NCBI GenBank assembly: GCA_018857735.1
Contig: JABMCL010002217.1
Span: 390,001 to 454,000, forward strand
DNA: 64,000 nucleotides
Source: Alviniconcha marisindica
Taxonomy: Eukaryota > Mollusca > Gastropoda > Provannidae
Direction of reading: 5' to 3'
Shown here: one piece after another, positions 48,772-60,699 of the stretch
How positions within the stretch are numbered: position 1 is the stretch's first letter
Layout of the letters: every line of letters starts with the position of its first letter
Made by a program: the position numbers and the translations under genes
The notes under the pieces: model-generated
The model's database searches: none
Told to the model about the DNA's origin: nothing
What the model saw: the letters and a program-made list of their open reading frames with translations, nothing else

Positions 48772-50490
48772 TGCTGCCACGGGGAGACAGGGACACAGCC
48801 ACAGGGAGATACGGAAACAGACAGCCACAAGGAGATAGGGACACAGCCACAGGAAGATAGCGACACAGCCACAGGGAGATAGGGACACACAGCCACGTGG
48901 AGATAGGGACACACAGCCACAGGGAGATAGGGACACAGCCACAGGGAGATAGGGACACACAGCCACGGGGAGATAGAGACACAGCCACGGGGAGATAGGG
49001 ACACAGCCACAGGGAGATAGGGACACACAGCCACAGGGAGATAGGGACACAGCCACGGGGAGATAGGGACACACAGTCACAGGGAGATAGCGACACAGCC
49101 ACAGGGAGATAGCGACACAGCCACAGGGAGATAAGGACACAGCCACAGGGAGATAGGGACACAGCCACAAGGAGATAGGGACACAGCCACAGGGAGATAG
49201 GGACACAGCCACAGGGAGATAGGGACACAGCCACAGGGAGATAAGGACACAGTCACAGGGAGATAGGGACACAGCCACAGGGAGATAGGGACACAGCCAC
49301 AAGGAGATAGGGACACAGCCACAGGGAGATAGGGACACACAGCCACAGGGAGATAGGGACACACAGCCACAGGGAAATAGGGACACACAGCCACGGGGAG
49401 ATAGGGACACAGCCACAGGGAGATAAGGACACACAGCCACAGGGAGATAGGCACACACAGCCACAGGGAGTTAGGGACACAGCCACAGGGAGATAGGGAC
49501 ACACAGCCACGGGGAGATAGGGACACAGCCACAGGGAGATAGGGACACACAGCCACAGGGAAATAGGGACACACAGCCACGGGGAGATAGGGACACAGCC
49601 ACAGGGAGATAAGGACACACAGCCACAGGGAGATAGGCACACACAGCCACAGGGAGTTAGGGACACAGCCACAGGGAGATAGGGACACACAGCCACGGGG
49701 AGATAGGGACACAGCCACAGGGAGATAGGGACACAGCCACAGGGTGATAGCGACACAGCCACAGGGACACAGCCACGGGGAGATAGGGACACAGCCACAG
49801 GGAGATAGCGACACAGCCACAGGGAGATAGCGACACAGCCACAGGGAGATAGGGACACAGCCACAAGGAGATAGGGACACACAGCCACAGGGAGATAGGG
49901 ACACAACCACAGGGAGATAAGGACACACAGCCACAGGGAGATAGGGACAGCCACAGGGAGATAGGGACACAGCCACAGGGAGACAGGGACACAGCCACAG
50001 GGAGATAGGGACACAGCCACAGGGAGATAAGGACACACAGCCACAGGAAGATAGGGACACAGCCACAAGGAGATAGGGACACAGCCACAGGGAGATAGGG
50101 ACACAGCCACAGGGAGATAAGGACACAGTCACAAGGAGATAGGGACACAGCCACAGGGAGATAGGGACACACAGCCACAGGGAGATAGGGACACAGCCAC
50201 AGATAGGGACACACAGCCACAGGGAGATAGGGACACACAGCCACAGGGAGATAGCGACACAGCAACAGGGAGATAGGGACACAGCCACAGGGAGATAGGG
50301 ACACACAGCCACTGGGAGATAGGGCCACACAGTCACAGGGAGATAGGGACACATAGCCACAGGGAGATAGGGACACACAGCCACAGGGAGATAGGGACAG
50401 CCACACAGAGATAGGGACACAGCCACAGGGAGATAGGGACACACAGCCACAGGGAGATAGGGACACACAGCCACAAGGAGTTATGGGCAC
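48772..50490. repeat. 22/24-bp minisatellite, about 1.7 kb
   Basis: The unit AGCCACAGGGAGATAGGGAC with AC or ACAC gives 22- and 24-base forms. The longest minus-strand frame in the window (465 codons, C/P/L/S-rich) is its translation and is not a gene. A block at about 49373-49500 is repeated at 49555-49690, a larger duplication inside the array. Confidence 0.95.
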
Positions 50491-50934
50491 ATGACCAATG
50501 GATGGAGGAATATCTCAAATGTGAAAACACAACCAGAAGACTCGTGGTGGGGGTAGGGGACAGCGAGACAGAAACAGAGACGGAGAGAGACACAGAGAGA
50601 GTGCATGCACTGCCCGGCAGAGGACAAGGGAACGCGAAATGCAAAGCGAGAGGAGTTATGAAAGCTGGATTAGGACCGGGGGCAGATTTGGGGAACAAAC
50701 AGGGCGCTGGCGGAACACAAAGCGCGGGGTAGACTTACGGCCAATAACGGGTTAGCGAGAACTGCACAGCTTACAAACTTATCTCTGTTAGCAGATAGGG
50801 TGTCGCGTGGGTCCGAGGCCACCTACAAAGAGCGCTGTTGACGCCGTGTGGCTGGCTAACGGGACACGCTGCAAGCTGACCTGCCTTCCCGCTGATCCCT
50901 GACGCTGCCAGTGTCCTCTGCCCCTCGTGAGGTG

Positions 50935-51250
50935 AGTAAACATGGTGCTTAACGTCCACAGAAACCATCAGGCTTATTAGGGACGGGGAGAAGTGGGGGA
51001 AGGGGGTATGGAGGTGGGGGGAGAGGGAGATTATATACCTATCGCTACACTGTCACCACCAGAATTACTTCTGCATTAAGGTGGGCAGCGATGAGAGCCA
51101 TTTTAATGTTTCATTAATTGTGAGGGACAAAGTCACAAGACAGTGTCCACAGACCACAACTTTTGAAGAGAAAGGAGAGCCGAGGCAGATTCGAACCGAG
51201 GTCCTTCTGCTTACCAGCCTAACGCCTTACCGCTAGGCCAAACCGGCTCA
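50935..51250 (-). mobile_element. tRNA-derived SINE, copy 2, with 11-bp TSD
   Basis: Full-length minus copy. CTCGTGAGGTG (50924-50934) and CTCGTGCGGTG (51251-51261) flank it with one mismatch. The tRNA-like head retains GGTTCGAATC in the minus sense. It forms an inverted pair with copy 3, 420 bases away. Confidence 0.92.
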
Positions 51251-51559
51251 CTCGTGCGGTGTGGAACAGCTTAACGGAAATTTCCCAGCCACGGCCCGCG
51301 GACAGCAAGCACCCAGTGAGCAGTCACAGGCTGGCCTACCGCCCCGTGTCCGGTACGGTTGCAAGTTCTTGGATTGTAACGTTTCGTCAACCGCACGGGG
51401 TCACCTTAGTACGAATCACGCATTTTTTGTGCACCAGTTCACAAGTTACTCGGTCACAAGTTTGTTTAATTCACTGTCACAATGTCAAAAATTAACTAGC
51501 TACCCATCTACCAATCAGTGCACAATAACTCATGTTTATATGCCGTAGGCACTCACCAC

Positions 51560-51621
51560 GGGATAGCCCTGATTTTACCGTAATGGTTGACGGCGTAAAA
51601 CACCAACTTACTTACTTACTT
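51560..51621 (+). mobile_element. Family D SINE fragment with 9-bp TSD
   Basis: 62 bases ending GGTTGACGGCGTAAAACACC then (TTAC)n, flanked by ACTCACCAC at 51551-51559 and 51622-51630. Confidence 0.8.
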
Positions 51622-51669
51622 ACTCACCACAGGAACCTCCTTAAACCGCTTGTGACTATGAGCAGGTTG

Positions 51670-51984
51670 TTAGAGAGCCGGTTTGGTCTAGCGGTAAGGC
51701 GGTAGGCTGGTAAGCAGAGGGACCTCGGTTCGACATCGCTTCGGCTCTCCTTTCTCTTCAAAATTCGTGGTCTTGGACACTGTCTTGTGACTTTGTCCCT
51801 CACATTAATGAAACATTAAAATGGCTCTCATCGGTGTCCATCTTAATGCAGGTCATTCTGATGGTGACAGTGTAGCGATAGGCTATATACTCTCCTCTTC
51901 CCCCACCTCCATACCCCCTTCCACCCATTCTCCCCGTCCCTAATAAGCCTTATGGTTTCTGTGGACGTTAAGCACCATGTTTAC
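51670..51984 (+). mobile_element. tRNA-derived SINE, copy 3, with 11-bp TSD
   Basis: Plus copy starting TTAGAGAGCCGGTTTGGTCT with A box TAGCGGTAAGG; the B box is damaged (GGTTCGACATC). It ends GTGGACGTTAAGCACCATGT then TTAC. Perfect TGAGCAGGTTG lies at 51659-51669 and 51985-51995, and family C sequence continues across the pair. Confidence 0.95.
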
Positions 51985-52183
51985 TGAGCAGGTTGATCAT
52001 TAAAATCAACTGTATTCCGCGGACCCACGCGGGAAACTGCGTTAGCCGAAATAAATGCAGTTAAAAAGTAGGAAGAGGTCTTGGGAAAAATGAAGGCGAA
52101 TGGACCGGGAAAGTAAAAATTAAGACAAGGACAAAGTTCCAGGCAGTGGGCGAAGCATGCATGGCTATATTCTTCAAAAGGAG

Positions 52184-52186
<3 letters not shown>

Positions 52187-52240
<54 letters not shown>

Positions 52241-52538
52241 GCGCGCGCACACACACACACACACAGACACATGCACGGGCACAAACAGGCTAGCGTGCAC
52301 GTGCACATGTACACACGCGCACGCACACACACACACGCACACGCGCTAAAATATTAATATCATCTTTAGTACAATTTTCTTTTATGTTCGCCTTGTTGTT
52401 AATCAAATTGATGTTTATGGCGTCATTTATGTAAGATTCGGGCCGTACTAATATAGGTATTTTTGCTTGTTGCACGGCCCAGCTGTTCTGTTGTTAATGT
52501 ATTGTTATAATTTATATGAAATAAATTTTGTTTAAACC
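52187..52538 (+). mobile_element. (CA)n-bearing retroelement with 11-bp TSD
   Basis: Begins with (CA)n (to about 52345), then about 190 bases of AT-rich sequence ending GAAATAAATTTTGTTTAAAC then C. AAAAGGAGAAC flanks it at 52176-52186 and 52539-52549. The 3' end is the same as in the 37260 and 45828 elements, although the body differs. Confidence 0.88.
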
Positions 52539-52640
52539 AAAAGGAGAACATTTTGTCAGCTCTGGGCTCTCTCAACAAAGAGGGACCTAAATTTCTACAT
52601 CCGCAGTACCCCAGTGTGGGTTGTCCGGCACGGAACGACT

Positions 52641-53305
52641 GCAACTGGCTGGTCAGCCTCCAGTGCTCGTCCACCCGTACCCGCAGCGTCCAGTCCGTCC
52701 AACCCTACCCAACCCAGCCCAACCCAACCCAAAACCCAGCCCAACCAAGTTCTTCCTATAATCTATACGTTAACGAGACAAGTGCTGGACCGGGTGAAGC
52801 CACGCTGTGTTAGCTTAAGCCAGATCTGCGTCTGTGTAGCTTATCTGTGAGTACACAACGGTGATACTGCGGTTGATGTGGGTGTATGATCTGTGGGCTG
52901 TGTGGCTAATGCTTGCTTGTGACTGTCCAGCAATGAGCGTAGGGTGCGGCTCGACCGCCCTGGCAAACATGAGAAGATCCGCCACACACCACATACGCTA
53001 AGACCAACGGCTGGTGTACAGGTTGGACAGCTTGGATGGATTGGGTTGCATCAAACTGCTTGAGATGAGAACGGGCAGCGCTGCGATGCGACTGTTCACT
53101 TTCCAAACGGACAGCGACATGCTGTTCCCGAAAAAGGCACAGAAGTTTATTCCACTAGCCAAACAGTTTTGAAATGAATATATACTGAACTGGCCAGCCG
53201 ATTTCACTAATAAATAATCATGATTTTATCAATTCTTTAATTGTTTCACTTCATTTATAATGCCACGTGGTAACCATAACAGCTGGAGGTACTTCGCCTG
53301 CCAAC
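52641..53305. other. Low-repeat intronic stretch
   Basis: Contains a short CCCAACCCAA repeat near 52700-52745. No gene recognised. Confidence 0.5.
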
Positions 53306-53785
53306 CCACCAATGGATAACGACCATCCATGTGGTATCAGTTACACCTGGACATATATCCCCTGCCCATCCATCCATGGATAACGACCATCCATGTGGTA
53401 TCAGTTACACCTGGACATATATCCCCTGCCCGTCCATCCATGGATAACGACCATCCATGTGGTATCAGTGACAGCTGGACAAAAGACCTGCGCCCATCCA
53501 CCCATGAATAACGACCACCCACGGATAACGACCATCCATGGATAACGACCATCTATGCGGTATCAGTGACAGCTGGACAAAAGACCTCCGCCCATCCATC
53601 CATGAATAACAACTATCCATGGATAACGACCATAAATGCGGTATCACTGACACCTGGACTAAAGACCTCCGCCCATCCGTCCATGAATAACAACCATCCA
53701 TGGATAACGACCATAAATGCGGTATCACTGACACCTGGACTAAAGACCTCCGCCCATCCGTCCATGGATAACTTCCACACATGGT
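53306..53785. repeat. ~64-bp minisatellite
   Basis: The unit contains CCATCCATGGATAACGACCA and GGTATCAG-TGACA-CTGGAC. An internal CCATGGATAACGACC sub-repeat varies in number. Confidence 0.9.
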
Positions 53786-54535
53786 AACAGCTGGACATGG
53801 GACAGCAGCCCACCCATTCACGAACACACCCCGCCCCCTTCCACCCCCAACACGCATCTTCATATCTCCGGTCGCTCAAACCCCACTCTCACTACGATAT
53901 AGGTCCATGCTCTCTACCACAGCCTAAAACAGCTCTGAAGGCGGATCTTCTGTCAACTCGTTTGCCTTAAAGTTATGTTGATTGTTGTGGGGTCACAGGG
54001 GTGGGGGTAGATGTACTCGGACAGAAAGGGTGACTGGGTGGTGGTGTCGTTGGTAGGTCACTAACCCCACGTAGTCTCTGTATAGTCTGCATAATATACA
54101 TATGTATATGTATATATGCCTACATATTATTATGTCGTCAGCATTGTGCTCGTGTTTACGACTGCGCGACACGAAATAGTAATGTAGTCACATACTGTGC
54201 TAGCTGCGTGGCCATCAAATTAAATCGCTTTGCAACAAAAAGTATCAAATATCAAAACCGGCAATAGTTTAAATAAAAATGAAAGCATTTTGACAGGAAC
54301 CGACAACACAGGGTGCACTGTTTGCGGCTTCACTCTCTGGCCATTATGAAAACAAGGAGCAGACAAAGAAGCAGTTGTTGTCCATAAAACACAATGAAAG
54401 AGGCGACACAGCTTGTCTGTATGCGTCATGTGGATCTCGTGGAGGTGGCGAACGACTGTTTCTTTCCAAGACAGCCAGACTGAGAGCGAGACAGGCATAC
54501 ATGCAGGTAGATACACAGACAGAGAAAGAGCCCAA
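53786..54535. other. Low-repeat intronic stretch
   Basis: No gene recognised. Confidence 0.5.
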
Positions 54536-54595
54536 GAGACCGACAGTGACACAGAAAGACAGACAGACAGAGTGAACTCAAAACTTTATTCTACA

Positions 54596-54678
54596 GGCAT
54601 TGTAGTTTAGGTTCAGTCAAAACCTGTTGGACAACCAGTCCTTGCCAAGCAACTGATGAGCAAAAAATTACAAGGACA

Positions 54679-54719
<41 letters not shown>

Positions 54720-54805
54720 GCACGCACGCATGCACGCACAGAGAGAGACTGAGAGAGAGGCACGCACGCACGCATGCACGCACAGAGAGAGAGAGAGAGA
54801 GAGAC

Positions 54806-54862
<57 letters not shown>
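54596..54862. repeat. GGTTCAGTCAAAACCT repeat followed by CA/GCAC/GA tracts
   Basis: A second copy of the element at 42630-42712 (opposite strand), directly followed by (CA)n, CACG- and GA-type microsatellites to 54862. ATCCTCC-ATCAA-GGAGGAT at 54890-54908 is a small hairpin. Confidence 0.8.
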
Positions 54863-54868
<6 letters not shown>

Positions 54869-55082
54869 TGAAAACAGTACACAGATAAAAATCCTCCATC
54901 AAGGAGGATTGCAAACGAAGTTTCTCGAAAGGCCGGAACTGAAGCGTTCTTATTGTACTCAGCCCGGTTCAATAATTTCCTAATGATCGGAAAAGTGTCG
55001 GCCTATACGTACTTCAAGCACCGAAATTCTTCTGAACAATGATTTTGTTATCTTCTTTTCCGAACGACCGGTGTGAGTGAAT

Positions 55083-55158
<76 letters not shown>

Positions 55159-55310
55159 CTCTCTCTCTCTTTCATGCTGTTGCTGTGTGTGTGTGTGTGT
55201 GTGTTTTTTTTTTCTGTGTGTGTGTGTGTGGTTTTGCGTGTGGTGGTGGTTTGTGTGTGTGTTGTGTGTGTGTGTGTTGTGTGGGTGTGTGTGTTTGTGT
55301 GTAGTGATTT

Positions 55311-55374
<64 letters not shown>

Positions 55375-55446
55375 TGTGTGTGTGGTGTGTGTGTGTGTGT
55401 GTGTGTGTGTGTTGTGTGTGTGTGTGTGTTGTGTGTGTTGCTGTGA

Positions 55447-55518
<72 letters not shown>

Positions 55519-55520
55519 CT
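55083..55520. repeat. (CT)n then (GT)n compound microsatellite
   Basis: CT to about 55172, then GT with frequent interruptions. Long Val/Cys open frames across it are artefacts of GT repeats. Confidence 0.95.
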
Positions 55521-56404
55521 GCCTGCCTGTCTGTCGGTCAGTCAGTCAATGTGTGTACTATTTTGATAGACGTGGACAGGAGAGGTTGAGCGGGAACCGT
55601 TACCTGACAACTCTGGATTCCCAACTCTGGACAAACGAAAATGAAAACTCAATGCACACACATCACAGTGCCAGTTTTTATATTTTACACGTTTGGCTTG
55701 TGTGGTCCGGTCCGGCAGAGGCACACGAAACATGTATTTTAAAAATCGCACGGCAGTCTGCATGAACGTTCCATGGTTATTGGACCGTTGTGGATGTCAC
55801 CACGTCCAACTTTTATTTGACGGAGTCTTCCGGTCTGTCGCCTTTGTTTATCAAGTAACTTGTTATCATTGCTTTTCAAACAAAACCTATTCCAGCTACC
55901 ATGGGCCCGTGATTTCAATCCCAGAAGGAACAGCTCGAACTGGGATCAAGACCTCACAGGGCAAATTTGCCCAACAGCTCGACGCTCTCAACAATTCTCC
56001 CAGGTGTTGCACAGATCAGTTTGTTCACCTGTCTGCACACAGCGCGCTTTGTTCAGTGCGTTTGTTCATCTGTCTGTCCACAATATGCTTCGTTCACCAC
56101 GTTTGCTTTCTGGTCGTGTGTTGGCTGTGGAGTTTCGGGTGCGCTTTACCCCCCCCCCCCCCCCCCCCCCCCCCCTCCCCCGCCCCCGTGTGATGGTGTG
56201 TGCAATGGCTTAACTGTGATTCACTACATTTTGATCGACTGTCCGCTGCTGTGACGCAGACCTGAAGTCTTGTGTGACTGTCACTGGCGCTCACAGCTGG
56301 GGCTGTGCGGGTTTAATATCAGAACAAATACTGGCAACATCGGACAATGTTATCTTCCTTTGACATTGCAAAATGCAGGATTATCTGCGCCTGACACCCC
56401 CACC

Positions 56405-56466
<62 letters not shown>

Positions 56467-57171
56467 GTTATATTGATGTCTATTAAACAGAAACAGTGTC
56501 TATCTCCAAAGCAAAACAGGTCCGGGTGAATAAAAGGCATTGCTTTTCTGAAGTCACGGTTAATCAGAAGAAGAAAACTAAAGGGGCGTTTTCGTAGCTA
56601 AGACACAAAAACACGACTGCGCGAAAAGATTTGCAGGCACTTTTAATGTCTAATCTAACAGAGGTGTTACCTACCCCAAAATGTTACCAGTTTTTAAACA
56701 GACAAAAAGCAACAAACAGCTAGGAGAAGCGTCAAATAAAACGCAGCAGTAATGCTTAAAATGGAATAGGGAAAGGTTGGGTAACTAGTTTCATTGTTGT
56801 TGTTGTTGTTGTTGTTTGTTGTTGTTGTTGTTGTTCGCTTGTTTTTTTTATTTTACGAACGCGGTCGAAAAGAGATAAACAAGCCTAAACAGCGCTATAA
56901 CCGCATCCAGCCACACACGGGGACTCAAATACGCTGTGAAATCAAACATCCGAAGCATTTCAAATGAACGTAACAACCCGAAAATACCAGGCCGCGATTT
57001 AATCGCTTTTGGCTTCACAACTTCGCTGCCGTCGCGATATTCTGCCGAAAACAATGCCATCCTCCGTGCCATCCACTGTTAGCTGGGGTGAAGTCGGGTG
57101 GAAAACGGGTGTCTACGTCCGTGGCTACCCGTGAAGAGGCTTTCCACTTGTTTATTAGCACAGTGGCTCTC
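55521..57171. other. Mostly low-repeat intronic stretch
   Basis: Includes a C-run at about 56150-56175, (CT)n at 56409-56461 and (GTT)n at about 56795-56835. No exon recognised. Confidence 0.5.
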
Positions 57172-57182
57172 AAGGAAAGATT

Positions 57183-57508
57183 GTGAACCGGTTTGGCCTA
57201 GCGGTAAGGCGTTAGGCTGGTAAGCGGAAGGACCTCGGTTCATACCGCTTCGGCTCTCCTTTCTCTTCAGAAAGGTTGTGGTTTGTGGATACTGTCTTGT
57301 GACTTTGTCCATCACTTCCTACTGAACATTAAAATGGCTCTCATCGCTGCCCATCTTAATGCAGGAATCATTCTGGTGCTGACAGTGTAGCGATAGGTAC
57401 ATAATCTCCTTCCTCCTTCTTCCCCCATCTCCATACCCCCTTCCCCCCCTTCTCCCCATCCCTAATAAGCCTCATGGTTTCTGTGGACGTTAAGCACCAT
57501 GTTTACTT
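57183..57508 (+). mobile_element. tRNA-derived SINE, copy 4, with 11-bp TSD
   Basis: Plus copy from TGAACCGGTTTGGCCTAGCG to CACCATGTTTACTT. AAGGAAAGATT is at 57172-57182 and 57509-57519. The A box is intact (TAGCGGTAAGG); the B box has a deletion (GGTTCATACC). Confidence 0.95.
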
Positions 57509-57644
57509 AAGGAAAGATTAAAAGTCTACGGGTTCGTTGGCCCTCGAGTAGAGTAATGCCCCCTGACAGGGGATTCAATTTTGGAAAAGGGGACATAAGC
57601 ACGTCGTGGATCAGTGTGAGATTCCTGGTGGTGGTTGTAAGGAT

Positions 57645-57704
57645 GGGGGGGGGGGGGGTAACGTAACAAAAGGCAGTATTATCCATATCCACATCGATTT
57701 TTAG

Positions 57705-57765
<61 letters not shown>
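57645..57765. repeat. G-run and (CT)n microsatellite
   Basis: G-run at about 57646-57657; CT at 57707-57764. Confidence 0.9.
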
Positions 57766-57769
<4 letters not shown>

Positions 57770-58039
57770 ACAGAGGTTTTCGTGCCCCACCGAAACAAAA
57801 AAACAAAACAAAAACGTTTTACCAGAGATAGGCCAGAATAATCATATGACTGTCAATGTACCGTGCGGAAATACCATAATCATAGCTCAAATGTTTCTTC
57901 TTGTTTTTTAGATTTTCCGCCCCTTCTTTTGTTTTTCTCCCCATACAATTATACAGTTGCTCTTAGATCTGAACAATGGATTAAAACTTTTAAAGCATTT
58001 CAAGTTAGTTTACCAAGTCGATTAACTCTAATTTTACTC

Positions 58040-58044
58040 CCCCT

Positions 58045-58122
<78 letters not shown>

Positions 58123-58330
58123 TGGGGATAGTCCCCTCTCTCTCTGCTCCTGCCACCCCCCCCCCCCCCGCCACACTTCCCCCCATTCGGCTGTCTGTCC
58201 CTCCCAGTCTCTTTCTCCACTCACCTCTTTCCCTTTTCCTCTCTTCCTCTCTCCTCCTCTCTCAAATCTCCCATCTCTCCCTCTCCGCCTCGGTCTCCTC
58301 ACACCTCTTTCTCTCTCCCAGTCTCCCTCC
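58040..58330. repeat. CT, CA and CT/C-rich block
   Basis: C-run, CT, CA to about 58120, then CT-rich pyrimidine sequence. Confidence 0.85.
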
Positions 58331-58639
58331 CCGTCCCCCATTTTTCTCTCTCACAGCAGAAGCGCTGAGTGTGGACAGCGGGTCCAGGGATCAAACGGCC
58401 CACAATGTCCCCTTAACGGCGGGTAGCCCCCTGTGACAGTCGCTTTAACGGCCATGGCCAACGGACAGGGAGCCATCGCTATAATGTCCACGCTCTGCCC
58501 ACGTCCGTGTGCGCGAGCATTACAACGGACCGACTTCTTTCACTGTTCGGCTTGTCGCAAACAGCAGCACCACGACAGAACACCGGCAGGCCACATATTG
58601 GAACCAGGCGCAGATAGACCGGTAAATCGACCAGGTGCA

Positions 58640-58834
58640 TCAAAGGGGAATATGCCTGTGTTACGATCCAGTCAAAGGGGAATATGCCTGCGTTACGATC
58701 CGATCAAAAGGGAATATGCCTGTGTTACGATCCAATCAAAGGGGAATATGCCTGCGTTGCGATCCAATCAAAGGGGAATATGCCTGTGCTATGACGATCC
58801 AATCAAAGGGGAATATGCCTGTGTTACGATCCAA
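58640..58834. repeat. ~32-bp minisatellite, about 6 copies
   Basis: The unit contains AAAGGGGAATATGCCTGTGT and TACGATCCAATC. The array ends at SINE copy 5. Confidence 0.95.
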
Positions 58835-59129
58835 TCAGCCGGTCTGGTTAGTGGTAAGGCGTTAGGCTGGTAAGCATAAGGGCCTCTCGGTTCGAATCCG
58901 CTTCGGCTCTCCTTTCTCTGTGGTCTGTGGACACTGTCTTGTGACTTTGTCCCTCACAATTAATGAAACATCAAAATGTTTCTCATCGCTGCCCGTTTTA
59001 ATGCAGGAGTCATTGTGGTGGTGACGGTGTAGCGATAGGTACAGACTCCCTCTTCCCCCACCTCCTGGGATCTCGGTCCACACCAGTACCTCTTCGGAGA
59101 CAACTCGACGTTAAACACGTTTAACCAAA
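58835..59129 (+). mobile_element. tRNA-derived SINE, copy 5, with 12-bp TSD
   Basis: Starts TCAGCCGGTCTGGTTAGTGG; B box GGTTCGAATCC is intact and the A-box region is altered. The 3' part diverges from the other copies after CTTCCCCCACCTCC and ends CGACGTTAAACACGTTTAACC. GTTACGATCCAA flanks at 58823-58834 and 59130-59141; the left one is also part of a minisatellite unit. Confidence 0.85.
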
Positions 59130-59141
59130 GTTACGATCCAA

Positions 59142-59555
59142 AAAAACACGTTGGAAAACCACAGGCGAAGGCCTGCAAACTCGATGCAATAGTGTCTGAC
59201 TCGGTCAATAGGGAAAGAATTCAGCCATCCTACTACGGCGGAATCACCTTGTGCCAGGTTCTGTCTCAGCTGTTCCAAACGTTTCCAGACTATCCACCCG
59301 ACAATGGCCTGCAGTGTTATCTTGTTGGAATCATTTTCGTGGCATTACGGTGGTGGGTTAGTATCCGCGGCCTGGGTTTAAACAAAGTTTATTCACGTTG
59401 AAGTAACATTGCACTAATGTAATCAATACATGAGCATTAAACAACCTGATTGCAAACGCAACAAACATGCGTCAAAGGAAAATTCTCATTTTTATGCTTT
59501 GTATATTGATGAATAATAAAGATTTATTTGATTTGATAGTTAACTGCATTTATTT
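59142..59555. other. Intronic stretch with a reversed retroelement end
   Basis: GGGTTTAAACAAAGTTTATT near 59382 is the reverse complement of the GTTTAAACC-type 3' end. AATAATAAAGATTTATTTGA near 59513 resembles another LINE tail. No gene recognised. Confidence 0.5.
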
Positions 59556-59559
59556 AGCA

Positions 59560-59747
<188 letters not shown>

Positions 59748-60007
59748 AAGCCTCTGCCGTTCGACAAAGGAAATGGGAGAAGAAGAATGTGACTTTTTCT
59801 CTCACGGGAACGACTAAGAGAGATCCAGGAAAGGACTTTTCTGGGCCAGAACCTCCACACGGACGTGATGGTTTTCTTCATATTCAGCGGACGGTTGTTT
59901 ATGTCTTCTTAAAAAGACAGCGACAGAAGGTCCGAGAAAAAGGCAATAAACCTGAAGGGGAAAGAAAAAAAAAATTCTGGCGAGATAGAATGGTCGACGA
60001 AGCATGA

Positions 60008-60036
60008 AATCCCCCCCCCCCCCTCTCTCTCTCTCT

Positions 60037-60071
<35 letters not shown>

Positions 60072-60330
60072 ATACATGGACTAGGTCAGACAATAGCTTT
60101 GCATGCTTGGCCTACTGCCACAGACTTTTGGCTTTCACCAACGTCAGCCTTCCCAGTTTATTCACCTTCATGTTTTCACAAATCTCTTCAGACACTGCCT
60201 CTGACTGAAAGTGACGTGTACAAAAACAGTGAACAACACTTTTAATTGTGACATGACGAACTGCTTCACCTGAATCATTTTGACCGTCGCGGTTGGCTGG
60301 GCGCTACAACACAATTACCGCCACCCCCCC

Positions 60331-60369
<39 letters not shown>

Positions 60370-60375
60370 CCCCTT
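60008..60375. repeat. C-run/(CT)n, family D fragment and long C-run
   Basis: C-run and CT at 60010-60070; a family D-like piece at about 60280-60315 (CGCGGTTGGCTGGGCGCTAC); C-runs at about 60323-60373. Further family D-like ends occur at about 60455-60500 and 60645-60690, each reading ACTAGGCGTTAAAACCCAAT. Confidence 0.75.
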
Positions 60376-60699
60376 CCTCCACGAGAATCCCCCCTTCTCT
60401 ACACATCGGTATTACTTGTTTTCAAAATACCACCGCTCCCTTTTCGCCTAGATACAACTACCGTGGTTGACTAGGCGTTAAAACCCAATTACCAATACGT
60501 TGATTCTCGCGCGTTGTACGGAAGCATACCTTCTCTTGAATGTTTGCATCTGGTTGTCGAAACAAATGGCTCTCTCCACTAATGCAGAGCTTTGGGGGAT
60601 AGTAGAGTATAAATCTCCACTCCATACTCCCGTCGTCATCCTTTTCGCTAAAAGCCTATGGTTTACTAGGCGTTAAAACCCAATTACTGTCTGTCTATT

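Larger units (their letters stand above)
51355..52640 (+). repeat. Family C long copy broken by three nested insertions
   Basis: Family C segments lie at about 51355-51559, 51622-51669, 51985-52186 and 52539-52640, in the same order as the uninterrupted copy at 19725-20330. The gaps hold a family D piece, tRNA-SINE copy 3 and a CA-bearing retroelement, each with its own target duplication. Confidence 0.85.

Noticed and set aside
48619..50490. Long minus-strand ORFs (up to 465 codons) rich in Cys, Pro, Leu and Ser
   Set aside because: They are exact translations of the 22/24-bp minisatellite, several frames are open at once, and no domain or gene structure is visible.
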